In this document: one piece after another, positions 16,705-26,400 of the stretch | Layout of the letters: each line of letters starts with the position of its first letter | Position numbering within the stretch: position 1 is the stretch's first letter | Assembly: GCA_000688775.2 (NCBI GenBank) | Contig: CP007628.2 | Location: 1,426,001-1,490,000, forward strand | Length of the DNA stretch: 64,000 nucleotides | Direction: 5' to 3' | Origin: Streptococcus sp. VT 162 | GTDB lineage: Bacteria; Bacillota; Bacilli; Lactobacillales; Streptococcaceae | The notes under the pieces: generated by a model | Seen by the model: the letters and a program-made list of their open reading frames with translations, nothing else | Databases searched by the model: none | Told to the model about the DNA's origin: nothing | Translations under genes and position numbers: made by a program

Positions 16705-18648
16705 ATGATTAAGATTACTTTCCCAGATGGCGCTGTTCGTGAATTCGAATCTGGCGTTACTACTTTTGAAATTGCCCAATCTATCAGCAATTCCCTAGCT
16801 AAAAAAGCCTTGGCTGGTAAATTCAACGGCAAACTCATCGACACGACTCGTGCTATCACTGATGATGGAAGCATCGAAATCGTGACACCTGATCACGAAG
16901 ATGCCCTTCCAATCTTGCGTCACTCAGCTGCCCACTTGTTCGCCCAAGCAGCTCGTCGCCTCTTCCCAGACATTCATTTGGGTGTAGGTCCAGCTATCGA
17001 AGATGGTTTCTACTATGATACGGACAATCAGGCTGGTCAAATCTCCAACGAAGACCTTCCTCGTATCGAAGAAGAAATGCAAAAAATCGTCAAAGAAAAC
17101 TTCCCATCTATTCGTGAGGAAGTCACTAAAGACGAAGCACGTGAAATCTTCAAGAACGACCCTTACAAGTTGGAATTGATCGAAGAACACTCAGAAGACG
17201 AAGGTGGGTTGACTATCTACCGTCAGGGGGAATACGTGGACCTTTGCCGTGGACCTCACGTTCCATCAACAGGCCGTATCCAAATCTTCCACCTTCTTCA
17301 TGTAGCAGGTGCTTACTGGCGCGGAAATAGCGACAACGCGATGATGCAACGTATCTACGGTACAGCTTGGTTTGACAAGAAAGACTTGAAAAACTACCTT
17401 CAAATGCGTGAAGAAGCTAAAGAACGTGACCACCGTAAACTTGGTAAAGAGCTTGACCTCTTTATGATTTCACAAGAAGTTGGTCAAGGTCTACCATTCT
17501 GGTTGCCAAACGGTGCGACTATCCGTCGTGAATTGGAACGCTACATTGTCGACAAGGAGCTGGCTTCTGGCTATCAACACGTTTACACTCCACCACTTGC
17601 TTCTGTTGAGCTTTACAAGACTTCTGGTCACTGGGATCATTACCAAGAAGACATGTTCCCAACCATGGACATGGGTGATGGGGAAGAATTTGTCCTTCGT
17701 CCAATGAACTGTCCACACCACATCCAAGTCTTTAAACACCATGTTCATTCCTACCGTGAGTTGCCAATCCGTATCGCCGAAATCGGGATGATGCACCGTT
17801 ACGAAAAATCTGGTGCCCTTACTGGTCTCCAACGTGTGCGTGAAATGTCACTCAACGACGGTCACCTCTTCGTTACTCCAGAACAAATCCAAGAAGAATT
17901 CCAACGTGCCCTTCAGTTGATTATCGATGTTTATGAAGACTTCAACTTGACTGAATACCGCTTCCGTCTCTCTCTTCGCGACCCTCAAGATACTCACAAG
18001 TACTTTGACAACGATGAGATGTGGGAAAATGCCCAAACTATGCTTCGTGCAGCCCTTGATGAAATGGGTGTTGACTACTTTGAAGCTGAAGGTGAAGCAG
18101 CCTTCTATGGACCAAAATTGGATATCCAGGTTAAAACTGCCCTTGGAAAAGAAGAAACCCTTTCAACTATCCAGCTTGACTTCTTGCTTCCAGAACGCTT
18201 CGACCTTAAATATATCGGAGCTGATGGTGAAGAACACCGTCCAGTTATGATTCACCGTGGAGTTATCTCAACTATGGAACGCTTTACAGCTATCTTGATT
18301 GAGAACTACAAGGGCGCCTTCCCAACATGGCTTGCACCACATCAAGTGACCCTCATCCCCGTTTCTAACGAAAAACACGTAGACTACGCATGGGAAGTGG
18401 CTAAGAAACTCCGTGACTGTGGTGTCCGTGCCGATGTGGATGAGCGCAATGAAAAAATGCAGTTCAAGATTCGTGCTTCACAAACTAGCAAAATTCCTTA
18501 CCAATTGATCGTTGGTGATAAGGAAATGGAAGACGGAACTGTCAACGTTCGTCGCTACGGCCAAAAAGAAACACAAACTGTCCCAGTTGATGACTTTGTT
18601 CAAGCTATCCTAGCTGATATTACCAACAAATCACGTGTTGAGAAATAA
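16705..18648 (+). CDS. thrS: Threonyl-tRNA synthetase
   Basis: Class II aminoacyl-tRNA synthetase of 647 aa, the usual length. TGS domain about 1-62, the editing domain with [10 protein letters not shown] (residues 73-82) and its zinc/editing cysteine region CRGPH near 180, catalytic core 240-535 with motif 2 [11 protein letters not shown] and motif 3 near 512-525 ([11 protein letters not shown]), and the C-terminal anticodon-binding domain 540-647. It has an AAGGAG RBS. It is regulated by the T-box leader upstream, through the intervening small gene. Confidence 0.97.
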   Translation: MIKITFPDGAVREFESGVTTFEIAQSISNSLAKKALAGKFNGKLIDTTRAITDDGSIEIVTPDHEDALPILRHSAAHLFAQAARRLFPDIHLGVGPAIEDGFYYDTDNQAGQISNEDLPRIEEEMQKIVKENFPSIREEVTKDEAREIFKNDPYKLELIEEHSEDEGGLTIYRQGEYVDLCRGPHVPSTGRIQIFHLLHVAGAYWRGNSDNAMMQRIYGTAWFDKKDLKNYLQMREEAKERDHRKLGKELDLFMISQEVGQGLPFWLPNGATIRRELERYIVDKELASGYQHVYTPPLASVELYKTSGHWDHYQEDMFPTMDMGDGEEFVLRPMNCPHHIQVFKHHVHSYRELPIRIAEIGMMHRYEKSGALTGLQRVREMSLNDGHLFVTPEQIQEEFQRALQLIIDVYEDFNLTEYRFRLSLRDPQDTHKYFDNDEMWENAQTMLRAALDEMGVDYFEAEGEAAFYGPKLDIQVKTALGKEETLSTIQLDFLLPERFDLKYIGADGEEHRPVMIHRGVISTMERFTAILIENYKGAFPTWLAPHQVTLIPVSNEKHVDYAWEVAKKLRDCGVRADVDERNEKMQFKIRASQTSKIPYQLIVGDKEMEDGTVNVRRYGQKETQTVPVDDFVQAILADITNKSRVEK

Positions 18649-18727
18649 TACTCTTCGAAAATCAAATTCAAACCACGTCAACGTCGCGGCTAGTTTCCTA
18701 GTTTGCTCTTTGATTTTCATTGAGTAT
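18648..18727. repeat. Short BOX element (boxA-boxC, no boxB)
   Basis: Begins ATACTCTTCGAAAATCAAAT and ends TTTTCATTGAGTAT, sharing both ends with the BOX at 2783 but only 80 bp long. It abuts the thrS stop codon, so it lies in the 3' untranslated region. Confidence 0.8.
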
Positions 18728-18740
18728 AAGAGCCTAGCAT

Positions 18741-18766
18741 AAAAGCCTCCATTCGGAGGCTTTTTC
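18741..18766 (+). terminator. thrS terminator, probably bidirectional
   Basis: AAAGCCTCC-attc-GGAGGCTTTTT. It lies between the convergent thrS and histidine kinase genes, with A and T tracts on both sides. Confidence 0.9.
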
Positions 18767-18776
18767 TCATTTATGT

Positions 18777-19751
18777 TTACTCAATAACGAGCTTCACTTC
18801 AGCGAATTTAATCCTTACTATCGTTCCTTTTCCAACCTCAGACTCGATGCGAATCTGGTGACCCAGTTCTTCAGAAATTTTCTTAGATAGATAAAGTCCA
18901 AGTCCAGATGACTGCTGGGTCAAACGCCCATTGTAGCCTGAAAAGCCACGTTCAAAGACTCGGAGCACATCGCTGTTTTTTATCCCGATTCCCGTATCCT
19001 TGATACAGAGTTCCTGACCCTCCATATAGATCTCTAGCCCACCTTCCTTGGTGTATTTGAGACTGTTTGAGAGGATTTGTTCAATGACAACCAACAGCCA
19101 TTTCTTATCAGTCACGATGATTTTGTCAAGGTCATGGAGATTGAGCGCCAGTCCTTTTTGGATAAAGAAAAGGGCATATTTGCGAACCACTTCCTTCACC
19201 AGATCCTCCACTTGAACCTTTTCAAATACCAAGTCATCGTGGAAGCTCTCCAAACGAAGATACTGCAACACCAGATTGGTATAGGAGTCAATCTTAAAGA
19301 TTTCCTGTTCCAGTTGCTGCTTGGCCTCACGATCAGAGACTTCTGCTACCAAGAGACGACTCGCTGCAATGGGGGTCTTGATTTGGTGAACCCACAAGGT
19401 GTAGTAGTCCAGCAAATCCGTCAGTTTGCCCTGCGCTTCCGACTTCTTTTGATACAATTCAGACTCACGCTCTTCGAGCTTTTCTGCTAGCGCACATTCC
19501 AGAGGAGACTTGGGGTCTCGCTCAGCATAGAGTACTTCCTGCCGGTAAACCTGAGCTTCTGCAAATATATCCCAAGCCAAAAATAAGAAGGTCAAAAAAC
19601 TACTGAGCAGAAAGAAATAAAGAAAATAAGTTCCTAGACTAGCAAATAAAAACTGAAAGAGAAGGACGAGAAAGTCTAATGAAAAAATATAGGTAAAAAC
19701 GCGACTGCGAGAACGCAGGTAGGCTAGAAAAAATGATTTCCAATCAAGCAT
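18777..19751 (-). CDS. Intramembrane-sensing histidine kinase (TCS01-like)
   Basis: 324 aa. Two transmembrane helices (about 18-60) with almost no extracellular loop, the topology of BceS-type intramembrane-sensing kinases that report on envelope stress through a partner transporter. The phosphoacceptor is His122 in LWVHQIKTPI. The N box is EQILSNSLKYTK, G1 is DTGIGI and G2 is GLGLYLSKK. It overlaps the regulator gene by 8 bp. The thrS neighbour and size match the pneumococcal TCS01 pair. No BceAB-like transporter is adjacent, so the stimulus is open. Confidence 0.9.
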   Translation of the reverse strand: MLDWKSFFLAYLRSRSRVFTYIFSLDFLVLLFQFLFASLGTYFLYFFLLSSFLTFLFLAWDIFAEAQVYRQEVLYAERDPKSPLECALAEKLEERESELYQKKSEAQGKLTDLLDYYTLWVHQIKTPIAASRLLVAEVSDREAKQQLEQEIFKIDSYTNLVLQYLRLESFHDDLVFEKVQVEDLVKEVVRKYALFFIQKGLALNLHDLDKIIVTDKKWLLVVIEQILSNSLKYTKEGGLEIYMEGQELCIKDTGIGIKNSDVLRVFERGFSGYNGRLTQQSSGLGLYLSKKISEELGHQIRIESEVGKGTIVRIKFAEVKLVIE

Positions 19752-20421
19752 GTTTCAGTCCGTATCCTATCCCTTTCTTGGTTTCGATAAAGCCTGCTAA
19801 ACCTTGCTCCTCCAACTTTTTACGCAAACGAGCCACATTAACAGACAGGGTATTGTCGTCGATAAAAAAGTCGCTGTTCCAGAGTTCCCGCATCAGGTCA
19901 TCACGCGCCACGATATTACCCGCATGTTCAAACAAGACCCGCAAAATTTGAAATTCATTCTTGGTCAAGCTCAGGACTTCACCCTGATAGTGCAGATCCA
20001 TAGACTTGGTATTGAGAATCACACCTGCATACTCTAGCAAACTTTCATCCCGCCCAAACTCATAGGAACGGCGCAACAAGCCTTGAATCTTGGCAAGGAG
20101 CACCTGCTGGTCAAAAGGCTTGGTCACAAAGTCATCCGCTCCCATATTGATCGCCATGACAATATCCATAGCCTGATCTCTCGAAGACAGAAACATGATA
20201 GGTACCTTGGAAATCTTACGAATTTCCTGGCACCAGTGATAACCATTAAAAAGAGGCAAACCGATATCCATGAGGACCAAATGAGGCTCCGACCGGACAA
20301 ATAAGCTCAACACTTCCATAAAATCCTCTACCAAAACGACTTCAAATCCCCACTCAGAGAGCAATTTCCCAACTTGTTGCCGAATAACTTGGTCATCTTC
20401 TACTAGTAAAATCTTGTGCAT
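19744..20421 (-). CDS. OmpR-family response regulator (TCS01-like)
   Basis: 225 aa. Receiver domain 1-115 with acidic pair ED(8-9), phosphoacceptor Asp52 (LVLMDIGLP) and Lys in VTKPFD. The C-terminal winged helix (about 130-222) ends KKGIGYGLKHA, typical for DNA-binding OmpR proteins. It has an AAGGAGGAG RBS and is first gene of the two-gene operon with the kinase. Confidence 0.92.
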   Translation of the reverse strand: MHKILLVEDDQVIRQQVGKLLSEWGFEVVLVEDFMEVLSLFVRSEPHLVLMDIGLPLFNGYHWCQEIRKISKVPIMFLSSRDQAMDIVMAINMGADDFVTKPFDQQVLLAKIQGLLRRSYEFGRDESLLEYAGVILNTKSMDLHYQGEVLSLTKNEFQILRVLFEHAGNIVARDDLMRELWNSDFFIDDNTLSVNVARLRKKLEEQGLAGFIETKKGIGYGLKHA

Positions 20422-20655
20422 GCGCTCCTCCTTTACTCTTGTTCAAAATATCAAATACCTTAATAAAAAATCTATGGATTAGTATCTCTTACCTATTTTT
20501 CAAATTCAGATTAGTAAACGGACGCTAAATAGAGAATCATCCCATTGATATCATACCTTATTTTTAACTATAGTTCCAGCCTTATCCTATATTTTCCTTT
20601 TTGTGCTCATTTAGTTAGCGTTTCTTTAACTTATTTAATAGATCTAGCCTTCTTA
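20422..20655. other. Intergenic region between divergent regulators
   Basis: About 230 bp of AT-rich DNA between the response regulator and the TetR promoter. It must hold the leftward promoter of the two-component genes, but I see no consensus pair that I would defend. No gene seen. Confidence 0.35.
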
Positions 20656-20684
20656 TTGACAAGCTAGCCATGATTTGTTAGAAT
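20656..20684 (+). promoter_or_regulatory. Promoter of the tetR-family gene
   Basis: TTGACA (20656-20661), 17-bp spacer, TAGAAT (20679-20684), directly followed by the operator palindrome. Confidence 0.8.
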
Positions 20685-20685
20685 A

Positions 20686-20713
20686 TGAATGAACAGATTT
20701 ATTTATTCATTCA
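20686..20713. promoter_or_regulatory. TetR-type operator 1 (autoregulatory)
   Basis: Palindrome TGAATGAA-N12-TTCATTCA beginning at the likely transcription start. The same half-sites recur upstream of the next gene. Its position would block promoter escape, consistent with autorepression. Confidence 0.75.
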
Positions 20714-20737
20714 TGGAACAAAGGAGGTTAAATCATA

Positions 20738-21301
20738 TTGGACAAAAAACAATCTTTAAAGACAGCAGCCTATGAAGTTTTTTCGAAAAAAGGTTACAAG
20801 GCAACAGGAATTTCAGAAATTGCTAGACAAGCTGGTATGGCAGTAGGCTCTTTTTATAACTATTACGAGAGTAAAGAAGCCATTTTTCTAGACATCTATA
20901 TAGATGAAAACAACCGTGTTCGCCAAACTATGATCGAAGAACTGGATTGGGAAATTGATATGATTGATCTTATTAGTCAACTCTTTGCTCAGTCCAGAGC
21001 ACTCGTTTCTTCCAATAAAATCCTTGCAGAATGGTACAATCCTGCCATAGCCGATGACTTGCATAGCTACTATTCCTCAGAAGAGGGCAAAGTCGCAAAT
21101 CCATTTCATCAGTTTCTAGTAAAAACTTTTACAAACCGTATGCAGGCTGAGGGGTATTCTCCAGAAAAGATTCAAGAGATTTTACAAGTTTACAACCTAT
21201 TTTACTACATGGATATGCATATCACGGAAAAAGATTTTCCAGATATTGGCAAAACTGTCGAAATACTTGCAACCAACTTCATAAAAGGAGTTCTAAAATA
21301 A
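20738..21301 (+). CDS. TetR/AcrR-family transcriptional repressor
   Basis: 187 aa, starting with TTG at 20738 (AAAGGAGG lies 10 nt upstream and no ATG is available). The N-terminal helix-turn-helix spans residues 7-50 (AAYEVFSKKGYKATGISEIARQAG, then GSFYNYYESKEAIF). The C-terminal ligand/dimer domain has no identifiable ligand. Two TGAATGAA/TTCATTCA palindromes, one at its own promoter and one before the next gene, are the obvious operators. It therefore probably represses itself and the flavin-reductase-like gene. Confidence 0.88.
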   Translation: MDKKQSLKTAAYEVFSKKGYKATGISEIARQAGMAVGSFYNYYESKEAIFLDIYIDENNRVRQTMIEELDWEIDMIDLISQLFAQSRALVSSNKILAEWYNPAIADDLHSYYSSEEGKVANPFHQFLVKTFTNRMQAEGYSPEKIQEILQVYNLFYYMDMHITEKDFPDIGKTVEILATNFIKGVLK

Positions 21302-21329
21302 AGAAAATGGTTTTCTTTATTTTTTTTTT
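21298..21329 (+). terminator. Terminator of the tetR-family gene
   Basis: ATAAAGAAAA-tgg-TTTTCTTTAT followed by a T run; the stem starts in the stop codon. Confidence 0.75.
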
Positions 21330-21338
21330 GGAAATGTA

Positions 21339-21365
21339 TGAATGAATTTATTTTTCGTTCATTCA
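21339..21365. promoter_or_regulatory. TetR-type operator 2
   Basis: TGAATGAA-N11-TTCATTCA, upstream of the membrane-tethered reductase-like gene. Half-sites are identical to operator 1 but the spacing is 1 bp shorter. Confidence 0.7.
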
Positions 21366-21391
21366 GTGATTAAAATTAGGAGTCATAAAAA

Positions 21392-22168
21392 ATGAAAAGA
21401 GGTAAAAAAATGTTTATTATCATTCTATCAACACTTGGATTACTAGCCCTTATAACTTGGGGTGCCATCGCCTATCTTGGACGAAGTCAAACATTATCGA
21501 TAAAATCCATCGAAAACCCCAGCGGAGATTTATATTTAATTCATATCACAAAACCGAGTCATCAAATCTGGAAAGCTGGGGCTTATGCTAAGTTTACACT
21601 CCCTGATACCTCGTCCGCTACTAGGAAAAACGAAGCTAAGGGAGAGCAGACCAGTCGATGGCTAACCATTGCCTCCACACCTGATGAAGATGAAATCCTC
21701 ATTTTAACGCATAATAGTGGTAGCCACTTTAAGGAAACCTTGACACATTTACCGACTGGCAGTGAGATTGAGATGAGTTGGCTTGATTCCTCTTTAACCG
21801 TTAAAGATACGAATCAGCCACTAGTTTGCTTTGCATCTGATGTTGGTATTTCTGCTCTACGCCCCCTTATCAAAGAATGGGCTGGTAAAGCACCAATTAT
21901 TCTCAACCATTTTGACAAAGGAGTTACTATTTTCGATAATGAGATGAAGGAACTGGCTCAAAAAACATCGAATTTTACTTATAAAACTAGCGATGAATTT
22001 TCTCAAAGTCAAGCATTTTTAAAACACGCTATTGATGAATACGGCAATCAAGCCAGCTATCTCATCACAGGTCAGCCTGATGATGTAAATGAGATGAAGA
22101 ATTTTTTAAAGGAAAATGGCATTGATAACAAAAATATCCAAGCAAGCTCGTTTAGGGGGTTGAAATAA
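21392..22168 (+). CDS. Membrane-tethered FNR-like flavin reductase domain protein
   Basis: 258 aa. One N-terminal signal anchor (residues 7-28) is followed by a ferredoxin-reductase-like fold: FAD-binding segment RWLTIAS (89-95) and a nucleotide-binding segment DVGISALRP (150-158), resembling the GxGxxP motif of this superfamily. It lacks the heme-binding transmembrane domain of ferric reductases such as the SpNOX-like protein at 28151. If it transfers electrons it must act on an external or soluble partner. The AGGAG RBS is 9 nt before the ATG. It is likely regulated by the TetR protein upstream. Confidence 0.72.
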   Translation: MKRGKKMFIIILSTLGLLALITWGAIAYLGRSQTLSIKSIENPSGDLYLIHITKPSHQIWKAGAYAKFTLPDTSSATRKNEAKGEQTSRWLTIASTPDEDEILILTHNSGSHFKETLTHLPTGSEIEMSWLDSSLTVKDTNQPLVCFASDVGISALRPLIKEWAGKAPIILNHFDKGVTIFDNEMKELAQKTSNFTYKTSDEFSQSQAFLKHAIDEYGNQASYLITGQPDDVNEMKNFLKENGIDNKNIQASSFRGLK

Positions 22169-22295
22169 AAGCAATCTGTCTTCTCTATATCTGAATCAAA
22201 CCCTAACTACTAGGTCATTATGTAGAGCGGCTAAACAAGCCTACTAGCTAATTCTATGTAAATGTGGTAGGATAAACATAGAGAAAGGAGCTTTT

Positions 22296-23372
22296 ATGGC
22301 CAATATTTTTGATTACTTGAATGATGTAGCATACGATTCCTTTTATGACCTTCCCGTGAACGAGTTAGATGTTCTTGCCTTGACCGAATTAACCTACCTT
22401 GCTTTTGATGATGTAGTTACCCAAGAACCACAGCGTCTCATAGATCTTGCACCTCAAATCCCTAGAGACACGACGATGTTGACCAATAAAAACCGTCTCC
22501 AGTTGTTGGATCAGCTCGCTCAACACAAACGCTTTAAAAATTGCAAGCTCTCAGACTTTATCAACGATATCGATCCTGAATTGCAAAAACAGTTTGCGGC
22601 TATGACTTATCGTATCAGTCTCGATACTTATTTGCTTGTTTTTCGTGGGACGGATGACAGTATCATCGGTTGGAAAGAAGATTTCCATATGACCTATATG
22701 AAGGAAATCCCAGCTCAAAAACATGCCCTCCAGTATTTAGAAGACTTTTTTGCTCAACATCCTAATCAAAAGGTTGTCATGGCAGGACACTCAAAAGGGG
22801 GCAATCTAGCTGTCTATGCTGCCAGTCAACTTGATCCAAACTTACAGAAAAACATTGTCGCTGTCTACACTTTTGATGCCCCTGGGCTTCACAAGGAACT
22901 AACCGAAACACCTGGCTATCAAAACATGATGGAAAAAACGAGAGTGTTTATCCCGCAAGGGTCTATCATCGGAATGATGCTGGAAATTCCGGATAAAAAA
23001 ATCGTCGTTCGAAGCACCGCCTTAGGTGGCCTTGCCCAGCACGACACCTTTAGTTGGCAGGTTGAAGACAAACACTTTGTCCAACTGGACGAGACCAATA
23101 GTGACAGCCAGCAAGTCGATACTACCTTCAAGGAATGGGTTGAGACGGTCCCTGATACGGAACTGCAGCTCTACTTCGACCTCTTTTTTGGAATCATTCT
23201 CGATGCAGGTATCTCTTCTATCAACGACCTTTCTTCCTTCAAGGTCATTGAACACGTTCACCATCTCTTTGTCCAAGCCCAGTCCCTCACTCCTGATGAA
23301 AAAGAAATCATGGGGCGCTTAACCCAACTCTTGATTGACACCCGTTACCAAGCTTGGAAAAATCGAGAATAG
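22296..23372 (+). CDS. DUF2974 (Mbeg1-like) alpha/beta hydrolase
   Basis: 358 aa, cytoplasmic. The lipase-type elbow GHSKGGN places a nucleophile Ser at 166; DAPGL near 200 follows the elbow as in the DUF2974 family. The family is common in Firmicutes and its substrate is unknown; lipase or esterase activity is inferred from the fold. RBS AAGGAG, own terminator downstream. Confidence 0.85.
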   Translation: MANIFDYLNDVAYDSFYDLPVNELDVLALTELTYLAFDDVVTQEPQRLIDLAPQIPRDTTMLTNKNRLQLLDQLAQHKRFKNCKLSDFINDIDPELQKQFAAMTYRISLDTYLLVFRGTDDSIIGWKEDFHMTYMKEIPAQKHALQYLEDFFAQHPNQKVVMAGHSKGGNLAVYAASQLDPNLQKNIVAVYTFDAPGLHKELTETPGYQNMMEKTRVFIPQGSIIGMMLEIPDKKIVVRSTALGGLAQHDTFSWQVEDKHFVQLDETNSDSQQVDTTFKEWVETVPDTELQLYFDLFFGIILDAGISSINDLSSFKVIEHVHHLFVQAQSLTPDEKEIMGRLTQLLIDTRYQAWKNRE

Positions 23373-23375
23373 ACA

Positions 23376-23409
23376 AAAACCAACTAATCCAATGATTAGC
23401 TGGTTTTTT
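23376..23409 (+). terminator. Terminator of the DUF2974 gene
   Basis: AAAACCAACTAATC / GATTAGCTGGTTTTTT stem with T run. Confidence 0.85.
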
Positions 23410-23453
23410 GTTTAAGAAACTAAAGGATACTACTTAGAATCTCGAGTATAGAA

Positions 23454-26400
23454 TTAGTCTTCTTTTTTCTTGCGAGACACAAGTCCAAATCCGCTCATCA
23501 AACCAAGTACTCCTAGAGTTGCCAAAGCTGCATGATCTTCCGTACCAGTATTAGGTAATTCTTTGGTTGCTTTAGTAGTTAGAGATTGCTCAGTCGGTTT
23601 TTGTTGAGGAGCAGTAACAACTTTTTCGTAGACATGTTCTGTGTCACCGTTTGGAAGTTTCTTAGTCTCTATGGAATATCTTTCTTAGGTTGTTCACCGT
23701 CTTCGCTTGGAATTAATGTATTCCCCTTAGTATCTACAAATGAAGTAATTGGACGGACAGTCGGAGTGTATTTTGCAGTTATTTCTGTTCCGTTCTTATC
23801 AACTCGTTTGACTGTAACTCCTGAAGCCTTCCCAACAAAGTCTTTTTCTGGTGTGAAAGTTACCACACCATTTTCATCAATGGTATAAGTTCCTTCTCCC
23901 GGAACAACTTTCTTAGTTGTGCCATCATCAAAGGTTGGTTTAACATTTTCATCAATTTCAACAGTCTTCTCTACACCGTTTACTTCAACTTTACCACCAG
24001 TAAAAGTTGGTGTACCGTTTTGTGTTTGTCCTTTAGGTCCTTCAGACTCATCATCTGTAGAAGTTGGTTTAACAGGTATTACAGTCGGAGTATACGTTGC
24101 TGTAGCAGTTGCTGTAATATCCGTATCATTAGCATCTTTTCCTAATTTTGCAGTAAGTGAAACTGTGACAGGTGTAGCTGTACCGGTAAATGTCTTCAAT
24201 GGAACAAAAGTTACTTCACCTGTTTCATTATTAATTGAGTACGTGCCCTGACCATCAATTGTTAGTGTATCAACAAATCCACCTGTTTTTGGATCTACTA
24301 ACTTAGCAGGCGAAGAAGCACTTGGTTTTACTGGCGATCCATCTCCAACAGATGTAAAGGTTGGAGTTTCTTTTTGAGTAGCACCTTGAATATCAGTCGA
24401 AGTCACATTATGTCCTTCAATCGTATCAGTCACTGTAATATGGTAGGTTGTTGTAGCGGTTGATGAATCAACTCCATGATCAACTCCCGACTCAGTTCCA
24501 CCGATTGTTGCTTCAGTAGTGTAATTTCCATTACTATCAATAACATCAATCTTAACAGTATATACTCCTACTTCATTTAAGCTATATCCACTAGCAATAT
24601 TGTAGTTATTTGTATCTTGTTTAGTATCAAATACTTTTTGAACTCCTGAAGGCGAAGTTACTGTGATTCGAGTGATATAGGTAGTTTTTCCATATTTAGC
24701 ATCTTCAGAGTCTGAGATGCTTACTGCAGCTTTTGCTTCATTACGAAGGTCGACAGCTGTACCTTTTGTTGAAGTATAATCTTGTGAAGTTGCTGTTGGT
24801 TTTGTATTTACAACCGTTGCCACATCCGTATTTGTGGCAATAGTCCCTCTAATAATACCACCAAATCCTGACTTAGTATGAACTTCCCAAGAGTCATTTC
24901 CAAGCTTAGTAGCAGTCACTTCCGTTCCATCAGATGACGCCCAGGTATTTGAATGTTTGTCATAAGTGACAGTTACTGACATTCCATCACCTACCTGATT
25001 AGTATTCTTAGAAACATAAATCGTTTCTGGGCGAGTTGGCGTTTCTACACTTGTCACTTTCCCAGTGCTATCAAGCTGTCGAATGTACTCATAGATATAA
25101 AATTTCATACCACCGTCTTGCTGAGCTTCTGTGTACACTTGACGTTTAGTCCATCTTGTCGTACCATCACTATTCAGTGTTTTACTTTCAGCATAGTCGC
25201 CAGGTAACTCCCAGTGTCCGGTAGCCTTATTAAAAGTAGCAGTATGTTTTTGCCCATCCGTTCCATTTAACTCAACTTGTTCACGTAAGAAAGTTCCCTT
25301 AACATTTTCAACAGATGCTTCCACTTTAATATTGTCCACACCAACTTTGGCAGTTGCCTCTGATGTCACAGGAATATTAAAGACTGTATCGGAATCTACA
25401 ATACCTAATTCTTGATTTTCAGAAACAGCTGTGTTGGTTGAGGCACTGTCTACGAGCCATTTGCCATTAACTGCTTTTAGATTGGTTACAGTACCATCAG
25501 GCATTGTTACCTTAGCACTTGATGCACCTTTAGAAATTTTAACTGGTACAACCGTTGAGTAAGTCTCAACGTTTTGAACCTCAACCTTTGGTTTCACAAC
25601 TAATGTTACGGTAGCATGTGCTTCTTGTCCAGATTGGTTCCAGACATTATTATTAGCCAACTTATCATAATCTTTTGCAAATACGGAGACTGTGTAAATT
25701 CCTGCTTCAGTTAATTTTCCAGAAATGATTCCTCTCCCCATATTCGTTTGATCAGCAGCTTGCTCATCAGAAGTACTGTTTGCAACACTATAGCTAGTAC
25801 CTGGAATTAGGACTTTAGAATCATCTAATTGTTCACCAATGGTGTTATATCCTGAAACTCCTGTCACTGCTCTAGAAAATCTTTGAGGTACTCTTACAAC
25901 TTTTCCTTCAACCGTTGTATAGTTATAAGTTCCTCGACTATTTGCTGGTGTTGCACTTGCACCTGACTCATCATAGAATTGAATATTTACATTAGCATCA
26001 TCACCTACTTTACGATCATAACGCTCAGAGTCTGACTTTATTTTAGGAGGCGTGCTATCTTGCCACCCGACCCAACCAGCACGAAGATTCTGAATTTGGA
26101 AAGTTACTGTTCGACCATCTGTATTGGTCGCAGTAATATTAAATCGTAAATCATAAACTCCATTTTCAATATCCGCTATGACTTTTCCTTGAATTGTGTC
26201 TGTTTCTGAATCGTATGTCAAGCCCGGCACAAGGTTAGTTGGGGTTACAGAAGTTAAACTCCAACCAGCTTGCTTGGCACTTTCAGAAACAGCAATACGA
26301 TTTTTCAAACCTTTAATATATACACGATCAATTCCTTGTTCATAACCCAATCCATAAATTTCTGTAGCTAGGTATTCATAACCACCATTAGCAGAGTAAA

